This document shows, in pieces, positions 1 to 11,148 of a DNA stretch of 64,000 nucleotides (position 1 is its first letter; each line of letters begins with the position of its first letter). This stretch comes from Thamnidium elegans (lineage: Eukaryota; Mucoromycota; Mucoromycetes; Mucorales; Mucoraceae): positions 62,001-126,000 of the forward strand of contig JAIXMG010000021.1 in NCBI GenBank assembly GCA_025201345.1, given 5' to 3'. The translations under genes were made by a program, and so were the position numbers. The notes below the pieces were generated by a model. The model was not told where the DNA came from and made no database searches. It saw nothing but the letters and a program-made list of their open reading frames with translations.

Positions 1-786
1 GATAACTTTAAACCATAATAATCCTTAATCAAATTAACTTTATCACTAAAACGTTGAGGGATAAAATATTTTTTTGTAAAATCCAACGTATTATCAATCC
101 CACTTGAATATTACAAAGATAAATACAGTAAGTATTACTTGCTACGAATAACGATATTATATGCACTTTTTTACTTACCAGAATTCATTCAATTGTTCTA
201 GTTTAGATGATATAGGAAGCTTTCTAAAACATTTCATCGCCAACATTTTTCGCTTTTTATTAGGAGTTTCATTTGTATGCGAATTAACGTTCTCTTCCTC
301 TACTTCATTAGTATTGATATTAGGACTATCGGCAAGCATATTCGTAGTTTTTGTCGTATCCTTGTCGGATAATTGAACCTTCTATACAACTTCTTCCTTG
401 ATTCCTAACAAGCTTTTTCTGCTCCTCGATGTTATGTTTAAGAAGGAGCGATATGGGGTTATAATCAAGTACTAACGAGAGAGTCTTTTGTAATAGTGTT
501 GCTCGTTTAACAGTATTAGCAGTACTATTGCTCAACTTTAATCTCCAGAAAGCATCCAATTCTTTTGAAATAGTTTGCCTTGTTGTTTCCTCTTTTTCAA
601 AACTAAACTTTTGGCTCAAAAGTTCAACCATCTTTATTTTTAGGCCATTCGCGAGCAGGGCAAGGATTAAGAACGCTGGCCATATTAGAGGATGTAGCTA
701 GAAAAAAAAATTAGGAACTGAAATAGAACTACTGGTATTTAATGAGTTTTCATCAACATACCTTCTTCAAGAAGTGGTTTTGACAT
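1..786 (-). pseudogene. Unrecognised protein gene with broken frame, cut by left window edge
   Basis: I do not recognise the product. The start is an ATG at 786-784. Exon 1 (786-762) ends in GTATG, and exon 2 resumes at 697 after a CTAG, giving MSKPLLEEATSSN and then PCPAREWPKNKDG. There the frame meets a TGA, while a second frame (MVELLSQKF, from 631) continues as clear coding sequence for about 75 residues. A third frame opens near 420 with an acidic, lysine-rich stretch (PNKKRK, a possible nuclear signal) and splices at about 165 (GTAAGT) into an exon that leaves the window (GIDNTLDF). Restoring one protein needs a one-base shift near 637 and either a second shift plus a readthrough of TAG near 393, or a 28-nt intron at about 392-419. 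It may be a young pseudogene, or the A-runs may hold sequencing errors. The coding character is clear; the functional state is not. Confidence 0.5.
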
Positions 787-1757
787 ATTCTTATCCACGT
801 AAGGAGCGTTTTTTTTAAAAAAATATGTATTGGATAGTTTTAAGAAAAAACGCGTTTTTGAGTTCAACCACGATAAAAAGGATTTATTTAATCATGTAAA
901 GTACCTGTTATTGTTGGAAGCGCACCAAAAAAAATTACGAAGCAAGAATTAACCTTATTTTTTATTTTTGATAAAACATTGCAGTTGAAAAAACATTGTC
1001 AATCTTTCTATATTTCTAAGGCGCGTCTGGATTTTAAAAAAAAAAAGATGAACGACTTTTAAGCTTCTTGCTTGTAGACATCTATGTAAAAATGATTAAA
1101 TAGAGCAAATAACTTACTATTTATTCTATTTATTCTTTTTGTTTCATACTCGCAAAAAAACTATGAAGCTCCTAATGATGCGAATACTTTACTAAAGTTC
1201 TTTAAAGAGCATAAAGCAGAGGATTAGATGTTTGGAAATTACTTTCAATTTGAGAAGGCGTCTATAAACAAGGCTATTAGTAATTACAAAACCTGCTTAT
1301 CCATCTTATTTGATGCTACATTTTTTCCTCCAGAGATAAATGTATGTTTTAAAAAATAAATACATTTAAATATCACAAGTATGTAATATCTTGAATAGAA
1401 TCAACAGAAATTCGTAAGCCCTGATAATCAAACATCAACGGACTCAACTTACATTGAAAAGTAGTATAACGGCAATGACAACTTTTCACAATGATGACCG
1501 AGACGGTTATTGAGCTTGACTGATGTATTTGTTTTTATAAATACTTGAATAAAGAGCATTTGTAAAAGATTTAGTACGTGATAAATTGAGATTGGGAAGC
1601 GTAGTATTTGTGCACCAAATTTATTTTAGGCACCATTTTTTTACTTTTGATTTTTATTGGTACACACGAAAGAGTGTATAAATTGTTGTCCCTTTTTTTT
1701 CGTTTTACCTTCTTTGCTCTTTTTGTGTGTACTTTTTTCTTGTATAACTAAAAAAAA
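787..1757. other. Gap with a possible coding relic at 1162-1359
   Basis: Mostly A/T-rich spacer. On the plus strand 1162-1359 reads as coding-like sequence (YEAPNDANTLLKFFKEHK, then FGNYFQFEKASINKAISN) interrupted by one in-frame TAG at 1225-1227. There is no start codon and no recognisable family, so I treat it as a possible decayed gene fragment only. A T8A7 tract lies at 809-823. The 60 bases before PAN3 are rich in T and end in an A-run next to its ATG. Confidence 0.3.
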
Positions 1758-2240
1758 ATGAATACGTTTGTATCAAAAGATATAAACAAACCTATAAAAA
1801 GTATTCTTGTTTAAAACCTTTAACCTTTTGTTTTGTTTTTGAATACTTATAAAAATAATACTAGTTGGTGCTTCGAATGGAAAGAGATTGTGTAGAAATG
1901 TCATTATTCACGGGTTTTGTAAATTTCAAGACAAGGGCTGTGAATTTAACCATGAAAATGTAATGTATTTATTATTATTATTATATTATCATTTTACTGA
2001 CGCTTATTATAATAGGAAAAATCCTTTGTACTTCCTCAACTAGAAACGTAATGACTAACCCCATTATATAATGTACACTAATTGACGGAGTTTTTTAGTC
2101 CACGAAACACGGCCGTTTCAGCTGGTAGTATTCATGCGCCTGTATTTGTACCAAAATCGACATCACAGCAAGATTTAGTCCCTATTATGCCAATGTAATT
2201 ATATATATATAGCCACCTTATAAATATACGTATATGCTAA

Positions 2241-2278
<38 letters not shown>

Positions 2279-4207
2279 AACAGATCCCTCTTATAATAAT
2301 AATAATAGATTAAATTCAGTACCAAGTAGAAGTGCTTCGTTTTCTCAATTTGCATTAGCTCCCTCTGTAATAATATATATCATATATATATATACACATA
2401 TATATATATTCTAATATTTATCATCTAGTATATACCGAATTATCAACAATCCATGATACCAAACAATAATCCAGACCCTTACTACTTTGTGAACAATGCC
2501 AACGTAACGGTATAAATTTATTTATGTCTACACATACAAATTATTTACTGTACTTATACAAGTTTAGCCGCAATATCATAAATATCAACCAACTTTACCA
2601 CACGTAGCTAACCTTTCAACCCATCACCGAGTAGCACAATCATTTTCAATTCCAGACAATCTACGAGAACAATTACTAAAGCGTAACGAAGCATCGATAT
2701 TGACCGTATCTGGTAAGCAGGAAGAAAAAGTAGGTAATTATATGTCTCAAAATGATATAGCCAGGGAAAGAGGATTACCAGAGCAAGTACATGTCTATCA
2801 TTCATTGTACCCTCTGGAAGAAAAGCCGGGAAAAATATTAGGGCATTCGTCGTGGGTATATAAAGCTATTTGTCGAACTACTGGTAAACATTACACCATG
2901 ATACGTGTTGAAGGTATATAAAAAAATACTGGTAAAAAAAAACAAAAAAAATCTTGATTTTTCTTATATGCCATGAATATGCTGTATAGGATTTCGATTA
3001 GTAAACGAAAAAGCAATGAGTATTGTAAAACAGTGGAGAAAAATTAAGCATGCAAATATTGTAGCGGTTCGTGAAGCATTTACGACTCGGGCGTTTGGTG
3101 ATTCGTGTAAGAATATATATAAGAAACCAATTCTCAAGTAATCATTATTATTTACTTTTTTTTTTAAAAAAAAAAGCGCTTGTGTTTGTATACGATTACC
3201 ATCCTTGTTCAATTACATTAGCTGAAGCCTATTTCTCTCCTCACGCACAAGCACTACTTCATGCCAGATTCCAAGCAGCCGGCATCAACGGAATGCCGGT
3301 CCCCGAGACCACACTATGGAGTTTTATCACTCAAATTGCATCTGCCATCAAAACCATCCACGGTAAAGGTCTTTCAGTACGAACTATTGAACCCAGCAAA
3401 ATATTAATGACGGGTAAAAACCGGCTTCGATTAAATTGCCCTGGATTATTTGATTTAATTCAGTTTGATCATATTGCACAAAATACACCTATATATCAAC
3501 AAGAAGATTTATTATCGTTTGGAAAATTAATTATTACACTTGCTTGTCATTCTACCCAGTCTTCTATTAACTTACCTCAATCATTTGAGTATTTAACTAG
3601 GTTTTATACACCAGATGTAAAAAATGTGGCTCTTTACTTGCTTTCGAAACCAACACATACTAAATCCATTGATCATGTGTTCAAGTTAATAGGTCCTCGT
3701 ATATTACATGAAATTAATAGTACGCAATAGTAAGTCTATTTCATTTCTGTATATTACTTTATACTGTATGCTTATATTACTTTTATAGTTACGCAGATTC
3801 ATTGGAAACAAATTTGGGACGTGAATTAGAAAATGGTCGTATAATCAAACTACTATCTAAACTTGGTTTTATCAACGAAAGACCTGAGTTTGATCAAGAC
3901 CCACGATGGAGCGAGACGGGTGACAGATACATGATTAAATTATTTCGAGATTACATGTTCCATCAAGTAAACGAGATGGGAGTTCCAGTTACAGACATGT
4001 CACATATTATAACTTGTTTAAACAAGGTAAATAACAAATAGTATAACCAAAACAAATTATATTTTAATCCCCCCCCCCTTTGTTTAGTTGGATGTAGGTG
4101 TAGACGAAAAGATTTTGTTAACATCAAGAGATGAACAAACATCTATTATTGTAAGCTACAAAGAGCTGAAAACATGTATTCATGCTGCCTTTCAAGATAT
4201 AATTTAA
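1758..4207 (+). CDS. PAN3: PAN3, regulatory subunit of the PAN2-PAN3 deadenylase
   Basis: PAN3 recruits the PAN2 nuclease to mRNA poly(A) tails in the cytoplasm. The start ATG at 1758 begins a 43-nt exon, and exon 2 (from 1865) encodes a CCCH zinc finger near residues 20-45 ([11 protein letters not shown], then CEFNHEN). This is followed by a low-complexity linker, the pseudokinase region ([28 protein letters not shown], then [21 protein letters not shown] and [17 protein letters not shown]), a coiled coil, and the C-terminal knob ([20 protein letters not shown], ending FQDII). The kinase-like core lacks a normal catalytic loop, as expected for PAN3. At least eight introns are inferred. The one before 3176 ends in T10A10G, so its acceptor is AAG in an A-run. 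All three PAN3 modules are present and the last exon (4088-4207) ends in a clean TAA. Identification is secure; a few splice sites are not. Confidence 0.93.
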
Positions 4208-4266
4208 TAATGTACAAATTTTTCATTTTTTTATGCTGATTTTTTTTTCTTTTTCTTTTTCTTTTT

Positions 4267-5287
4267 TTAATAAATGACTGATAATGAAAGCTTATAGTTT
4301 TCATTTCTATTCTTCAACAAAAAATCGGTATTGTGGAAAGCGCGAACACAACGCCATGCTTCAGATTCTGAATCGAATTTAACTAAAAACTTTGATACTG
4401 TAGATTGTTCCTTACTATTTTATAAAAAAAAAAGTTAAAATTACTACAAATCTTTCCTTCCTTATATTATTTACTTACGTCTTTAAAGGTAAAACATTAT
4501 CCGATGCACCTTCAATAGGGAAAAAGTTTCTAGAACGTAAAAATCCTAATAAATGCTCAGGTTGTGTTCTAGAAGGAAGTCCAGTAACCATAACTGAACG
4601 ACCTGAAGCACTTGTTGAATCGGTGATTGAAGTTAATTCAGGGCGACGGAAACCACTCATTACTGCGTTAGTATCATCAGATTGATCACTACCAGTCTAT
4701 TTATTTATAATTCCTTTCTCTGATTAGCATTCTCCTTTTTATTCTATTTTTCCTTTTTTTTCAATATTTAACTTACAAAGGACATCTTAATAGTGTTACC
4801 ACCAACTGAGCGTCTGTTACCATATTCAACTATTTTACGAGCATCTTCAGGGGATTTCATTAAAACAATACAGCGACCATAAAAGTTGAAATCAAAACTA
4901 CGACAGAAAACAGCTATATAAAAAGATCGATGTTAGTAATTGTATATGAAATAATGCAAAATATATATGGTGCGTACCTTCAATAATACTCTTATCACCT
5001 TGAGGGAAAGCTTCTCTGGCTAATTTACGGATATCTTCAGTGGTGGCAGTAGTAGGAAGAGAATCGATTTGAACAAAACGTGTAGGATCTGAAAGTCTAC
5101 CATTCTTTCCTTGCTTCTTTACTTGTCCGATGAACTTATCTGTCAAAGCTTCTGTAAAGTTCTTTTGGGGTGTATCATTGAGTCGAACAATAGAGGTGTG
5201 CAACGATCTTTGACAAGTGTTGAGAACTTGAGTACTGAGTCTTTGGCGAGCAATAACTGAAACTAATTGACGTGTAGAATTCATCAT
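4267..5287 (-). CDS. Mitochondrial RNA-binding (RRM) protein
   Basis: The first exon (5287 to about 4978) begins with a typical mitochondrial presequence: Met-Met-Asn, then many Arg/Ser/Gln residues (RQLVSVIARQRLSTQ, RSLHTS) and no acids for about 30 residues. An RRM follows (RFVQIDSLPTTATTEDIRK, then FYGRCIVLMKSPEDARK), and a second RRM-like unit lies in the later exons (SVMVTGLPSRTQPEHLLGFL, then FLVKFDSESEAWRCVRAFHN). The TAA is at 4269-4267. Such proteins usually act in organellar RNA processing or translation, but the target here is unknown. It converges on PAN3 with only about 60 bp between stop codons. Two tandem ATGs open the ORF; I use the outer one. The frame is well supported, the exact family is not. 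Confidence 0.8.
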
Positions 5288-6696
5288 GTTTTAATTAAGA
5301 AGTAATGAAAAAAAGAACCACTGCTCTTTTGTCTTTTTTTTTTGGCAGGGTATACCCCCTCTTTCTCCTCTCCATTTGCAAGTCACTCCAAGTGATAATT
5401 CATTTTAAACGCAGTCCCGATGCTTTGATTTGAAGCAAAGTCCTTTTTGAGATGTAGGTGATACTAGGAGCAAAGATTAGTTTATAAGCGATAAAAAAAT
5501 AGCTATAAAAGAGATGATGTTTGTAAAAAGAAAGAGGAAAAAGTCGTTTATTTTCATCCGACCTGTCAAATTTTTAAATTGTAAAAAACTTCAAGAGTAT
5601 TTGACATACCTAATACTACATGTATATATACGTAGCATATATGCATATTTATTATAATCTCTATTAATGAAGCAATAAAGTTTACGCTTAACACAAAATA
5701 AATATACATATAAAATAGCTATGCAGTTAAAATATACAATTAATGGCTAACTAACTAAAAACAGTATTCCATCGTCTTTTTTTTTTTTTTTTACTTTTTC
5801 CCTAGTATATCATATATACTATGGGATATTTAATGACTCTTTCAACATGTATTTCTTGTTGTTTTCCATTTAACCGCGAGAGTAGCAACGAATGGAATCA
5901 TTCAATTCAACGCGCGATCGTTGAACATATCATTGAATTGACATATTGTTGCATAGAAAGTTCTAACTCTAATCACTTGTTAAATTGACTTTTTTTTTTT
6001 TTTTGCAGCTTGTTTGGTAGTGATTTCATTACGTGTTACGCTTTTACGAGTAATATATTGGAAAGGGCAAGAATCGCTTGCCGACAATCTATTCTTTACT
6101 TCTTTTTATACTCTGAAGAGTCTAAATATAATAGCAGTTAATATACGGTTGTTTAACTACAAAGCCTAAAGCCTTCAATATATATACATACACAACGTAT
6201 AAATTTGTTTTTAAAATAAGTATTTTTCCGTATCACATTCTATCAGCAGTAGCTATTCTTTTTCAACGCGTAAAAAATGACTTTTATTTCAAACGACAGC
6301 GCGAAACTTATTAGGACCCTTCAAAAAGTATATCTATCAGAAATCCTTATATCACAGTATAAACAAGTGTATATAAAACATTTTTTATTTTTATTTTACT
6401 TTTTAGCTCGCTCATATAATCTTTGTCACAAAAACATATATATACACGGTTTCGCTTTCTGGGGCGGGATCACTGTTTGACTACAAGTCCAAGCCACAAA
6501 ATCGAATTAACCAATCAAATCTAAAAACATCAAATTTTTTTTTTTCAAGCTGGAAAAAAATAGAGGCGATTACTTTTCACAAGTGTAGTTTCCTTCTCTT
6601 TTCCCTAGTATATCGTAAGTAGTGGCTTGTTTTGCCAAAAAAAAAAAAATACATGTCAGTTTTATTCACACCTATATAAACAATTTACAACAGACA
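5288..6696. other. Divergent spacer between the RRM gene and eL28
   Basis: About 1.4 kb without a convincing gene. Open stretches (for example 6277-6480) are short and A/T driven. A perfect 7-bp hairpin, TTCAACG-CGCGAT-CGTTGAA, lies near 5910-5930 next to a repeated CATTGAATTGA-like word. The last 100 bases before 6697 are pyrimidine-rich, as expected for a ribosomal-protein promoter and leader. Confidence 0.5.
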
Positions 6697-7265
6697 ATGA
6701 GTGCCGATTTGGTCTGGGCTATCATCAAGAATAACAATTCTTTCCTTGTTAAGCGTCAAAACGTTCAGTTCTCTTCTGAACCCGCTAACTTGAAGAATGT
6801 TAACTCTTTCAAGTACTCTGGTTTAGCTAACTACAAGGTAAAAAACTTATGAAAACCTTTAACATGTCAACGAAAATTTTTTAACAACTCTTTTTTCTTT
6901 CAAATTAGACCGTTACCATCCTCCCCGCTGCTCGTGGTGTCCGTGTTGTCACCCGTAAGGCCAACAAGGAGCAATCCCCCTTGAAGTCTGCCAACTCTGT
7001 TGTCATTGCCAAGACCCGTCGTCAAACTTCCAAGTCTGTTGCTAACTTGATTGCTCGTGGTAACAAGTACAGACCTGACCTCCGTGCCGTAAGTATTTTT
7101 ATAAAATAAAAAAAGGGGGGGAAAGAGAAAGAATAAGTTTTTAATTATTATTTTTTATATGTATAGGCTGCTGTTGCTCGTGCCTCTGCTATCCTCGCTA
7201 CCCAAAGACCCGTCAAGGTTCAAGCTAAGCGTGAAGCTAAGGGTGTCCGTGCTACCAAGGCTTAA
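6697..7265 (+). CDS. RPL28: 60S ribosomal protein eL28
   Basis: A component of the large cytosolic ribosomal subunit. Three exons join to about 139 residues: MSADLVWAIIKNNNSFLVKR, then TVTILPAARGVRVVTRK and KTRRQTSKSVANLIARGNKY, ending EAKGVRATKA. This matches the eL28 family, with a conserved W near the start, the NSFLVKR motif and a basic C-terminus. Introns lie at about 6836-6908 and 7090-7167 with GT...AG ends. Codon use is richer in C (GTC, ACC, CGT) than in neighbouring genes, which fits a highly expressed gene. The symbol follows metazoan usage; budding yeast lacks this protein and uses RPL28 for a different one. I use the ATG at 6697 because upstream Met codons lie in the leader and the protein matches family length from here. 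Confidence 0.95.
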
Positions 7266-7402
7266 ATCCCCTTTGTATTATGAACACAATATCATAGTCC
7301 CTCTCATTTAAATAAAAACATTTATTAAAAAAAACAAAAACAAAATTATAATTACACACATAAAAAAAAGTATTTATTTACTATTTACATAGGCGTTGTA
7401 CA

Positions 7403-7660
7403 TTAGCGTTGTTGTTCTTCCAAAGTCTTTAATCGATCTTCAAGTTTAGCTACATAGGCATCGGCGTCATCGCGATATTCTTGATACTCCAAATGTTGCC
7501 ACAGTAATTGAAAAGCCATGGTGGTAGCAGACGCAATCACTGCACACTTAACTAAAGGTGTACCGTATTGATAATAAAAAGAACCTTTGCTTTTATTAGT
7601 CGCAGTAGAATAGCTTCGAACTGTTCTTGTTGTAGTTGTTAATACTTGCTTGAATAACAT
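7403..7660 (-). CDS. Small single-span mitochondrial inner-membrane protein
   Basis: An 85-residue, single-exon protein. The N-terminus is a mitochondrial presequence (MLFKQVLTTTTRTVRSYST). A hydrophobic segment follows near residues 35-50 (VKCAVIASATTMAFQLLW), then a charged coiled coil to the end (YVAKLEDRLKTLEEQQR). This layout (presequence, one span, short coiled-coil tail) resembles fungal assembly factors such as the INA17 type, but I cannot assign it. The frame is open upstream to 7714; I chose 7660 because the presequence begins there and the upstream residues look like leader. It is convergent with eL28, with a gap of about 137 bp. Confidence 0.65.
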   Translation of the reverse strand: MLFKQVLTTTTRTVRSYSTATNKSKGSFYYQYGTPLVKCAVIASATTMAFQLLWQHLEYQEYRDDADAYVAKLEDRLKTLEEQQR

Positions 7661-8074
7661 TAGTGAATTGAAAAGACAAAAAAAAAAGTGTTTGCACACC
7701 CCTACACCCAACACGAAGGTCGTATTTATCGGTATTTAAAAAAGCTCATCAACAAAATCAATTCAATCCGTTTTACTATGCTCAAATCAAGAATAACATG
7801 CATTCATACTAACTGGGTACCTACCGTATGTTTTAAGGTCATTACATCGCTTGAAACTGTAATATGTTTGACCTAATAGTAAGCTGATAGTACCGACCAA
7901 TCTACGTTATAGAGATAAAGTAAAAGTAGGTTGATCATATAAAAGATTATGATAAAAAAAAAAAAACTAGAGTTATAAACATTTTTTCTTTTCGAGAAAG
8001 GAATATATCGATATATAGCGCTATTCTTTTCATATTGGGCTTTGCTTTAAAGACAAAATATGTATGAGTATATT

Positions 8075-8274
8075 TTATTTGGGGAATTCTTGGTGTGCGT
8101 TCAGAAAGAAAGTGTGGCGCATTGTCTTTTAGTTATTTTTATAAATTGCAAAAACAAAAAGTAGCTTTAACTTTACAATATTACATTCGGGTAGACCATA
8201 TTTGAGCGTTCGTAAGAAGTGCTCTTATGCACGGCGCTTGCTTTAAGAAGAACAGCGTCCTTTTGTGCAGACAT
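8075..8274 (-). CDS. Candidate two-exon micro-protein, 46 residues
   Basis: This is an inference from splice signals. ATG at 8274-8272 opens a 30-codon exon (MSAQKDAVLLKASAVHKSTS, then YERSNMVYPN) ending exactly at a GTAATA donor at 8184. A 58-nt intron ends in CTAAAAG at 8126, and the second exon adds TMRHTFFLNAHQEFPK before TAA at 8077-8075. The AAAAG acceptor type is also used by better supported genes in this window (PAN3, CYP51 and transposon gene B). I recognise no family. Without splicing the frame stops after 33 codons. Transcript evidence would decide it. Confidence 0.3.
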
Positions 8275-8763
8275 AAAATAACTAAAAGATGAACAAAAGA
8301 AAGAAAAGTGATTTATTTATTTTTAATTAGTAGACTGATCAATAGTGTCATACAGTCGCTTAATTTCTTCTTTGTTTAACATAACTTGATTTTTATGTGT
8401 AATCACTTGTAAAATCGTAATCGACAAGGTCGGAAGGGGCTGCTTTTCCTGTAGTCAATCTGTTGTTGTTACTGTACGCTCTATATGTAAACACTATGAA
8501 AGGTTTATGAGAAAGAATCGAAACTCTGGAAAGCTGAATATGTGAGAAACGCGTCGAATTTAGTCTTAATCTGTCCCGGCTGTGTCGTAGATTACGATTC
8601 CAAATATTGCTTTTAAATTAAAAGAAGCAGTACTAAAGTAATATATTTACATAAATTAATATTAGATATTGTTATTGATATATAAGAGTGCGTATTTAAA
8701 GACGTGGATTAACAGTCGAAGAACTAAAGATATCTCTCTGAGAAAACACTAGAGATAATATAG

Positions 8764-8934
8764 TCAATAGAGCCATCAGTACAACAAGTTCAAACAAAAG
8801 AGAAACCGACTAAATCTACTTCGTCTGTAAGTTTAAAATATCATCTGCCACTATCTTATCTCTGTTAACCTTGCGAACAGACATTGAATAAAATTGTTAA
8901 AATATACTTGTTGATGGACGCGTTATTGTTCTGA
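8764..8934 (+). other. Exon-like pair with canonical splice sites, gene not resolved
   Basis: Positions 8764-8826 form a 63-nt block preceded by ATATAG and followed by GTAAGT, in frame as SIEPSVQQVQTKEKPTKSTSS. A 54-nt intron with a TTAAC branch-like word ends in CAG at 8880. The next block continues in frame (TLNKIVKIYLLMDALLF) to TGA at 8934. No start exon or family was found. It may be part of a small gene or a relic. Confidence 0.22.
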
Positions 8935-9496
8935 CAAAGACATTATCACAGTAGTTATTCTTTTTTCAACATATATTTCAAAATATATCAAACATCACAG
9001 AAGTATCCACTGATAAAAAAAAGTATAAATATGTAAAAAGACTGTAACATATACCCATAAATTAAAAAAAAAGTTTATTCTACCTATGCCTCGAGAAACA
9101 GGGCTAGAATTTTCACCAATGTAATTTTACTTCACTTTTAGAAGAAAAGAGTGTTACTTATGCGAGGAGATATCGACTAGTGTGAACACGCAATTTCTCA
9201 CCTTTTGCATTACAGCAATTTTATTCTACTTGTGATCTGCACATAAACTTGTTGAAATATTTAACTGAATAGTTTGATTATCAGCAGTTGATCAAGGAAA
9301 TAATGGAAAGTATAGTTCCTTTACAATAATAAAAAGATATAATGTGTGAAATGCAAATATTTAATAATTTTTTTACTGTGTTTATGTAATAATTTTTTTT
9401 TGTTTTTCTTTTTTCTAGTACAAAAAAAAAAGAGAGAAAGATAGAAAGAAAAAAAGAGGGTGGGTGTAGAACGAAAATAAAATAAAATATACAAAT

Positions 9497-10443
9497 CTAA
9501 AGAGCTCCAGTAACAGTTAAAATATCATTTGCTTCAATAATACTACAAAAAGGAATATATTAGTTTATATATTCACACTACCCCCATATAAAACATAATA
9601 CTTACTCCATGACGTTAAATTCAAGTGTACCATCTTCACCACCAATACCAGCTCCAGTTTCTTTATTGATCCATTCTCCATATTGTGTTCTAGTTCTTTC
9701 TTCCGAAACGGGTTCTGCAACCTCATCAGATTCTTCTGACTCTGTATCATTTGATTCTTCCTCAATAGTTTCTTCGTTAATTTTCCATTCAAAAGTAGAT
9801 GAAGGTATGCGAGATTTAGGGATAGAGGCGTTAAAGGTACCGTAAATTAAGAGACCAATATGATCTTCTGATTGTAAATTAATGCGTCCAACTATTTGAA
9901 ATATATGTCAGAAACCGTAATAAATTATATAACCCCCCCCCCCCCACGCTCTCTGCTTTTCTCTCTTCTTCTTACCAAGTTTAGTTCCTCTCTTGGGCTT
10001 CCAAACAAGAAATTTAGCAGTAACAAAGAAATGACAAAAAGGCGAATCATATAAAATTTTTCCTTTCTCTGTATCGAACTGGACGTCTGAATGTGCGAGA
10101 ACAATACCGTCAACTTCGGGAACGTATCTAATAAGAAGAAAAAACGTCAACACACACACATACACACAAAATCACATGTCAAATAAGTAATTCCATACTT
10201 CATTAAAAACGCATTTAATTGTTCGTTAACACCTTCCATTGTCTTCCCTGACCACATGGGAGCCAAATGGAGGTATAACTTTACAACTATTTCAGAGAAG
10301 GAAGTTGCGACTGTTGGTGCTGCTGAAGTAACAGAAGTAACAGGTGAACTAGGTGCGATAATCTTTGTAATGGACTTGTGTTTCTTTTTATGACTCTTTT
10401 CTGAGCTTTCCTTATGTTTACGTTTCTTTTCCTCAATTGCCAT
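9497..10443 (-). CDS. RPA43: RNA polymerase I subunit RPA43
   Basis: RPA43, with RPA14, forms the stalk of nucleolar RNA polymerase I, the equivalent of Rpb4/7 that contacts Rrn3. The start at 10443 gives a lysine-rich tail (EEKKRKHKESSEKSHKKKHK), a Ser/Thr/Val linker, and then the Rpb7-N-like domain (VVKLYLHLAPMWSGKTMEG, VPEVDGIVLAHSDV). An OB-type domain follows (FCHFFVTAKFLVWKPKRGTKL, VGRINLQSEDHIGLLIYG, FEWKINEE), then an acidic linker (EEESNDTESEESDEV) and a closing segment TGAGIGGEDGTLEFNV. The last exon ends ILTVTGAL before the TAG at 9499-9497. Three introns are inferred. An in-frame Met at 10503 sits in leader sequence and was rejected. The transposon insertion begins only about 150 bp upstream of the start. 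Confidence 0.85.
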
Positions 10444-10594
10444 TTTTAATATATGTATATTTTTTTTTAAAGGTATAGCTTTTGTTGAAAAAAAGTATTT
10501 CACAAAAAAAAAAAAAGTAGTCCAAGCAAACCAGCTCGGGACTGTGATTCTTTATGTGGCTTAATGCTCTTAAAAAGTGTCAAAATCATGTATA

Positions 10595-10660
10595 CAGTGC
10601 TCACGGCAACAATTTGCGCGATTTCAAATAATTCTGTGCACTTGTAAATATCAATTTGCG
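10595..10660 (+). repeat. Left terminal inverted repeat
   Basis: 66 bp starting CAGTGCTCACGGCAACAATT and ending at ATCAATTTGCG. It differs from the right copy at three positions: two near bases 12-15 and one in TGTGCAC versus TGCGCAC. It is preceded by TA. Confidence 0.92.
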
Positions 10661-11148
10661 TAAATTTAATTGGCCAATTCGCGCTTTCCAAAATCGCTAT
10701 TCGCGCAAAAAATAAAAATCAATTTGTGTAGTTCTTAACTCCATTCGCGTTATTTTATTATGCCATACAATTAGATTTGGCTGAAGCGAAGGACGAAGAA
10801 GTGGTAATAGATGCCCGCCCATGGTATCGCAAATTATTTTGATTATATTTATCCGCCCTACAAGAAACCACTTCAATACAATTTAAAAAAAATATATATA
10901 TATTAATGATGCTTACTATGAAAGATATAAAGATATTATTAAATTTAAAGAGCTATTACTACTTCGGAGTCCAAAGCGAAGGCAACCAGCATGACACGCA
11001 ATTGAAATCATCAGAGGCGCAAAAACATTTAGGGTAATCCTGATCCGGGACGATTGCAAAATTTTATTGGACGAATACATTTTTATTAGAGATCAAAATC
11101 ATTACTAGACACTATTACAGAAATTTTAATACTACATTGAATTAGAAA

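Larger units (their letters stand above)
7661..9496. other. Gene-poor stretch with scattered candidate exons
   Basis: About 1.8 kb with no confident gene. Three items are listed separately: a two-exon micro-gene on the minus strand (8075-8274), an isolated pair of exon-like blocks on the plus strand (8764-8934), and a minus-strand open frame at about 8325-8630. In the last, two overlapping frames are both coding-like, one ending DLVDYDFTSDYT and the other NKEEIKRLYDTIDQSTN. The rest is A/T-rich spacer. Confidence 0.4.

Noticed and set aside
161..376. 71-codon plus-strand ORF
   Set aside because: It is the antisense of a coding-like exon of the minus-strand left-edge gene and has hydrophobic low-complexity content.
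10500..10691. Minus-strand ORF across the left TIR
   Set aside because: The same peptide (QIDIYKC) appears from the right TIR; it is a translation of the repeat, not a gene.
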